Assembly: GCA_013115135.1 (NCBI GenBank)
Contig: JABANP010000965.1
Location: 1-10,234, forward strand
Length of the DNA stretch: 10,234 bases
Source of the DNA: Perkinsus olseni
Taxonomy: Eukaryota; Perkinsozoa; Perkinsida; Perkinsidae
Reading direction: 5' to 3'
Shown here: piece after piece, positions 7,420-10,234 of the stretch
Layout: the number at the start of each line of letters is the position of its first letter
Numbering within the stretch: position 1 is the first letter of the stretch
Translations under genes and position numbers: made by a program
Notes under the pieces: model-generated
What the model was told of the DNA's origin: nothing
What the model saw: only the letters and a program-made list of their open reading frames with translations
Database searches by the model: none

Positions 7420-7591
7420 ACGTCAAGCCTACGCATAATGCTACCGTGATCTTGTGACACTGAACGGTTCAGAGCGATCGGATATACCGATGGTACGTTG
7501 GAGGTGCCTCTGAAAGCGAGCTCGCGTCTAGGTTCACTACCGTGTGCGTATCTACGAGCGGGCTGCACCTTGATTTGACTCCCGTTGCTTT
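7420..7591 (-). repeat. Right arm of the ~171-bp inverted repeat
   Basis: This is the 172-bp partner of 4899-5069, in opposite orientation and about 99% identical. The bases just outside (starting at 7592) do not match those just outside the left arm (ending at 4898), so no target-site duplication is evident. Confidence 0.92.
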
Positions 7592-7598
7592 CAAGTGA

Positions 7599-7639
7599 GA
7601 AATTTCGGACTACTATTGCCAGAGAATCTCCGAAATTTC
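7599..7639. repeat. Perfect 11-bp inverted repeat (hairpin)
   Basis: GAAATTTCGGA at 7599-7609 pairs exactly with TCCGAAATTTC at 7629-7639 across a 19-base loop. It lies seven bases outside the right inverted-repeat arm. No T-run follows, so it is not an obvious terminator. Its role is unknown. Confidence 0.6.
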
Positions 7640-8413
7640 AGGGAATCTCAAGTAAGAGGGCGTACATAACTCACCTACCTTCCGAGTTGGATGTTCCAAG
7701 ATGGTGTGTGATGAGAGTTCACATTGGAAGTGCCAATACGAACTTTCGTCACACAACATCTTTAGCGGCCGCTGAACACCGAGGCATCCCGGGTGGAAAG
7801 GATATTCGACTGTGATGAGACTTCGAGAGCGACGACAGTGCAGAAGACATTTTGAATTTCCTCTGGGAGTTGAAAGATTCGGGTGGAAAAATGTGTACTT
7901 TGAGAGGTGTGGTGGAGAGAAGCTATGTTCCAAAGACCAATACCGTATCATCTCCGCATGAGAGGATGTGAAAGTTAATGGAAATCGCTGAACTCAGATT
8001 GCTAGCTGGACACAACTGATGTCGCTGCGCATTCAGCAGGCTGCATGACATTGCAACCAAGCGAACCACCTGGTGGTTACCACCACGATAAGAGAGGCCA
8101 CTTGAATAACATTGACACATGCCCGTAAGCGAGGATGTTTTCACATTCGGTAAGGCGAATAATTTAGCCGGCGATGCTTCTTTCGCACGCGGAAGAATGT
8201 CACAAAAAATGTGCACGCATAACTCGGCGAGCGTTTCGATGACGCGCAAGATATCTCGCATCGATCTATGCAGTTCTCACTCGCTCAATCATCTCCCTGC
8301 TGTGCGCTGAGTACGAAGTAGTGACTATTTTGAACTGCTCGCTGGGTCTTCCTCTTTGCACATGCTTTCGATGCCGCGTGTTTGATAGGTTCACCTCCGC
8401 ACATTGGCTCTGA

Positions 8414-8427
8414 GGATGTCTTTTCAG
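8414..8427 (+). promoter_or_regulatory. Possible 3' splice or trans-splice acceptor ahead of the poly-Asp/Thr gene
   Basis: A pyrimidine-rich run ending TCTTTTCAG at 8427 lies 34 bp upstream of the ATG at 8462. It would suit a 5'-UTR intron acceptor or, if the organism uses spliced-leader trans-splicing as perkinsids and dinoflagellates do, the leader addition site. This rests only on the consensus. Confidence 0.3.
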
Positions 8428-8461
8428 TGTATTTTCCGCGTGCCTCACGTCAATCGTGATC

Positions 8462-8851
8462 ATGACTCGCACTTTTGGTATCTCCGCCTTCCTCTACCTC
8501 TGTCTATCGATGTATACGGCCGAAAAGGTCTCGACAGCTTTTGAATCCTCGCCGGTCGAGGCTCTTCAAGCCTATAACAACTGTGACCACACTACTACCC
8601 CTATCGACGCAAGTCGTCATATCCCCGGTGTTGACCAGACTAGCAGTGGTACTGATAAACATCAAAGCGTGGAAGCCGGTGATGTAGACGACGAGGATAT
8701 TCAGCGTGTGTTGATGGGTGACTGGACTGCTACAGTTACGCCAACAAGCACTCACGTCCAGGCTGGTGCCGGAAGGGCCCTCTGGTCCAGACGGCGGGGG
8801 AATAGAAATGATGACGATGATAATGACGACGACGACGACGACGACGACGAC

Positions 8852-8906
<55 letters not shown>

Positions 8907-10234
8907 CTACCACTGGTCGTATCACGACGAAGTCCTCTACCACTGCTACTACTACCGGTCGTAGCACTTCAACGAAGACTTCAACTACCGCCGGTCGTAG
9001 CACAACGGCGAAGGATGACGATGATGACGATGATGACGATGAAGGGTCTGGAAGGACTACTACAGCTAAGAGCACCACCACTAGGACTCCGACAACCAGA
9101 AGGTCTACCCCGACCAAGAGTACAACTACTAGGACTACTCCAACTAAGAGTACCACCACCCGGAGTACTAGGACCACTAGGACTACTACGACTAAGAGCA
9201 CTACCACCAGAACAACAAGAACGAGGAGAACATCTACGACTAAGCGTACAACTACTGGGTCTACTTCAACACACAGCACCGCTACTAGGTCGACCACAAC
9301 CACGGGTACCACAAGCAGGACCACAAGAACAAGGACTACTACGACAAGCAGCACTACTACGGGGACTACTTCAACACATAGCACCGCTACTAGGACTACT
9401 ACAACCAAGGAGTACCACCACCAGGACCACGAGAACGAGGACTACTACGACAAACAGCACTACTACGAGGACTACTCCAACTAAGAGCACCACCACCAGG
9501 AGTACTAGGACCACTAGGACTACTACAACGAAGAGTACCACCACAAGAACGACAAGGACAAGGAGGACTACTACGACTAAGAGCACTACCACTAGGACTA
9601 CTTCGACTAGGAGCACCACTACCAGGAGTACTAGGACCACTAGGACTACTACAACGAAGAGTACCACCACCAGAACGACAAGGACAAGGAGGACTACTAC
9701 GACTGAGAGTACTACCACTAGGACTACTTCGACTAGGAGCACTACTACCAGGAGTACTAGGACCACTAGGACCACCACTACACCGACCACCACGACAACT
9801 ACTACAAGCACACGCTCTATAACCACTTCCACTACCTCCACCATGACCACAACGGCAGGAACTACCGCTACGACCACAACTACAACTACTACAACCACGA
9901 CGACCACAACTACTACAACCACGACGACCACAACTACTACAACCACGACGACCACAACTACTACAACCACGACGACCACGACTACTACAACCACGACGAC
10001 CACGACTACGACGACCACGACCACGACGACCACGACCACGACTACTACGACCACAACTACTACAACCACGACGACCACGACCACGACTACTACAACCACG
10101 ACGACCACGACTACTACGACCACGACGACCACGACCACGACTACTACGACCGCAACTACTACAACCGCGACTACTACGACCACGACGACCACGACCACGA
10201 CGACCACAACTACTACAACCACGACGACCACAAC
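8462..10234 (+). CDS. Secreted Asp-run / Thr-Lys-Arg-rich / poly-Thr protein; 3' partial, one frame break
   Basis: The start is taken at ATG 8462; an in-frame GTG at 8456 is less likely in a eukaryote. Residues 1-20 form a clear signal peptide: Met-Thr-Arg-Thr, a hydrophobic core, then Tyr-Thr-Ala. A mixed acidic region and an Arg-Arg-Arg-Gly-Asn-Arg cluster lead into an Asp/Asn segment from residue 117, with 27 straight Asp at about 122-148. A second acidic run lies at about 185-193, then Thr-rich repeats dotted with Lys and Arg, then near-pure Thr to the edge. As given, the frame stops at TAA 9482-9484. An extra G at 9409-9410 explains this: shifted by one base, the Thr/Lys/Arg pattern continues without a stop to 10234. 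Alternating strong acid and base with many Thr suggests an O-glycosylated, possibly cation-binding, coat or matrix protein. That is inference, and I know no homologue. Confidence 0.75.
8825..8905 (+). repeat. (GAC)9(GAT)18 tract encoding 27 aspartates
   Basis: Nine GAC codons (8825-8851) are followed by 18 GAT codons (8852-8905). The clean switch between two pure triplet runs points to recent slippage and probable length variation between individuals. Four more Asp codons and an Asn precede it from 8810. The second acidic run, 9014-9043, mixes GAT and GAC and so looks older. Confidence 0.95.
9405..9414 (+). other. One-base frame break in the second mucin-like gene
   Basis: Elsewhere the repeat reads Thr-Lys-Ser-Thr-Thr (ACN AAG AGT ACC ACC). 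Here AAG is followed by an additional G (9409-9410) before AGT ACC ACC, which turns the frame into Glu-Tyr-His-His and leads to TAA at 9482. After the extra base, the usual Thr/Lys/Arg pattern resumes in frame 3 for the rest of the window. Confidence 0.8.
9486..9772 (+). repeat. 126-bp tandem repeat (42 codons), two copies and a partial third
   Basis: Units 9486-9611 and 9612-9737 differ at about four positions. A third copy begins at 9738 and fades near 9772. Each encodes Ser/Thr triplets separated by Arg and Lys. Related but more diverged units lie upstream from about 9145, so the region grew by repeated duplication. The match of the two sides of 9410 supports a single original frame. Confidence 0.85.
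9852..10234 (+). repeat. (ACN)n poly-Thr array running off the right edge, with a 24-bp sub-repeat
   Basis: From 9864 the frame-3 codons are almost all Thr, with Ala only at 10152 and 10167. An eight-codon unit repeats from 9897, 9921 and 9945, with a one-base variant at 9969. The same 24-bp unit occurs in the left array near 264-311. The array is unfinished at the window edge. Confidence 0.9.

Larger units (their letters stand above)
4899..7591. mobile_element. Candidate 2.7-kb terminal-inverted-repeat element carrying gene fragments
   Basis: Two ~171-bp inverted arms enclose 2350 bp (5070-7419). Long terminal inverted repeats are typical of Mutator-like DNA transposons, and gene fragments with introns inside such arms are known from Pack-MULE elements. 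In support, the interior holds RING-finger exons and another cysteine-motif frame, each ending close to an arm. Against this, I see no transposase motif and no flanking target-site duplication. Alternatives are an invertible segment, two independent copies of a dispersed repeat in opposite orientation, or an assembly artefact. The inverted repeat is certain; the transposon reading is inference. Confidence 0.35.
7592..8461. other. Intergenic stretch with no recognised gene
   Basis: Several overlapping open frames exist here, none with a known motif. Examples are two 112-codon minus-strand frames (7951-7613 and 8261-7923) and a 48-codon plus-strand frame from ATG 7815 to TGA 7959-7961, rich in Arg, Phe and Cys. 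Because both strands are open over the same bases, I cannot choose between them. The 3' end should contain the 5' control region of the next gene. I see no tRNA or rRNA. Confidence 0.45.

Noticed and set aside
7420..7591. The inverted-repeat arm as a tRNA-derived SINE
   Set aside because: A box-B-like GGTTCACTACC is present at 7531-7541, but it has a mismatch at a conserved position and no convincing box A lies at the right distance; no cloverleaf could be drawn.
8456..8461. GTG at 8456 as the start of the second gene
   Set aside because: ATG follows two codons later and gives a well-formed signal peptide; GTG starts are not expected in a eukaryotic nuclear gene.
8690..8800. Host-targeting motif of the RxLR or PEXEL type (Arg-Val-Leu and Arg-Ala-Leu after the signal peptide)
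   Set aside because: The residues that follow do not fit: there is no acidic or Gln fifth position for PEXEL and no proper dEER block spacing. Short motifs like these occur by chance.
9407..9484. Programmed +1 frameshifting known from perkinsid mitochondria
   Set aside because: That mechanism concerns specific codons in mitochondrial genes. These are signal-peptide nuclear genes, and the break looks like a simple extra base in a repeat.
9371..10231. Long minus-strand open frame of almost pure valine, and similar Val-rich frames opposite the left gene
   Set aside because: The reverse complement of ACN is NGT, which reads as Val (GTN) in one frame. These frames are shadows of the Thr arrays; such a homopolymer of Val with no signal, start context or other domain is implausible.

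Overview
The window looks like nuclear DNA of a eukaryote, most likely a protist. It has a low density of coding sequence, plausible GT-AG introns, and no bacterial-type ribosome sites or operons. Its two dominant genes encode secreted mucin-like proteins. The combination of extreme threonine runs and small six-cysteine modules reminds me of alveolates of the Perkinsus type. That placement is a low-confidence impression, because no diagnostic sequence such as a spliced leader is present.

Layout. (1) Positions 1-4282, plus strand: the 3' part of a very long mucin-like gene. An array of roughly 2.3 kb of ACN triplets encodes more than 700 nearly uninterrupted threonines. It is followed by five six-cysteine modules separated by Ser/Thr linkers, the last three sitting on a 447-bp tandem repeat. 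The Thr reading frame shifts by one base near 1618. (2) 4283-4898: no recognisable gene. (3) 4899-7591: a segment bounded by a near-perfect inverted repeat of about 171 bp. Inside it, on the minus strand close to the left repeat, lie two exons that splice into a C-terminal RING finger with one zinc ligand missing. On the plus strand close to the right repeat lies an open frame with a four-cysteine knuckle. This could be a transposon-like element carrying gene fragments, but no target-site duplication is visible. (4) 7592-8461: no recognisable gene, but a short perfect hairpin and a possible 3' splice site ahead of the next gene. (5) 8462 to the right edge, plus strand: a second secreted protein gene with a signal peptide, a 27-residue aspartate run, a shorter acidic run, a Thr/Lys/Arg-rich repeat region, and then a poly-threonine array that runs out of the window. 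It also has a one-base frame break, at 9409-9410.

Both edges of the window lie in the same kind of ACN array and the two genes point the same way. They may be neighbouring members of one mucin-like family, with the right gene showing what the missing 5' end of the left gene could look like. That is inference. The two one-base frame breaks may be sequencing or assembly errors in low-complexity DNA, or real lesions. Both genes should be treated as provisional until this is settled.
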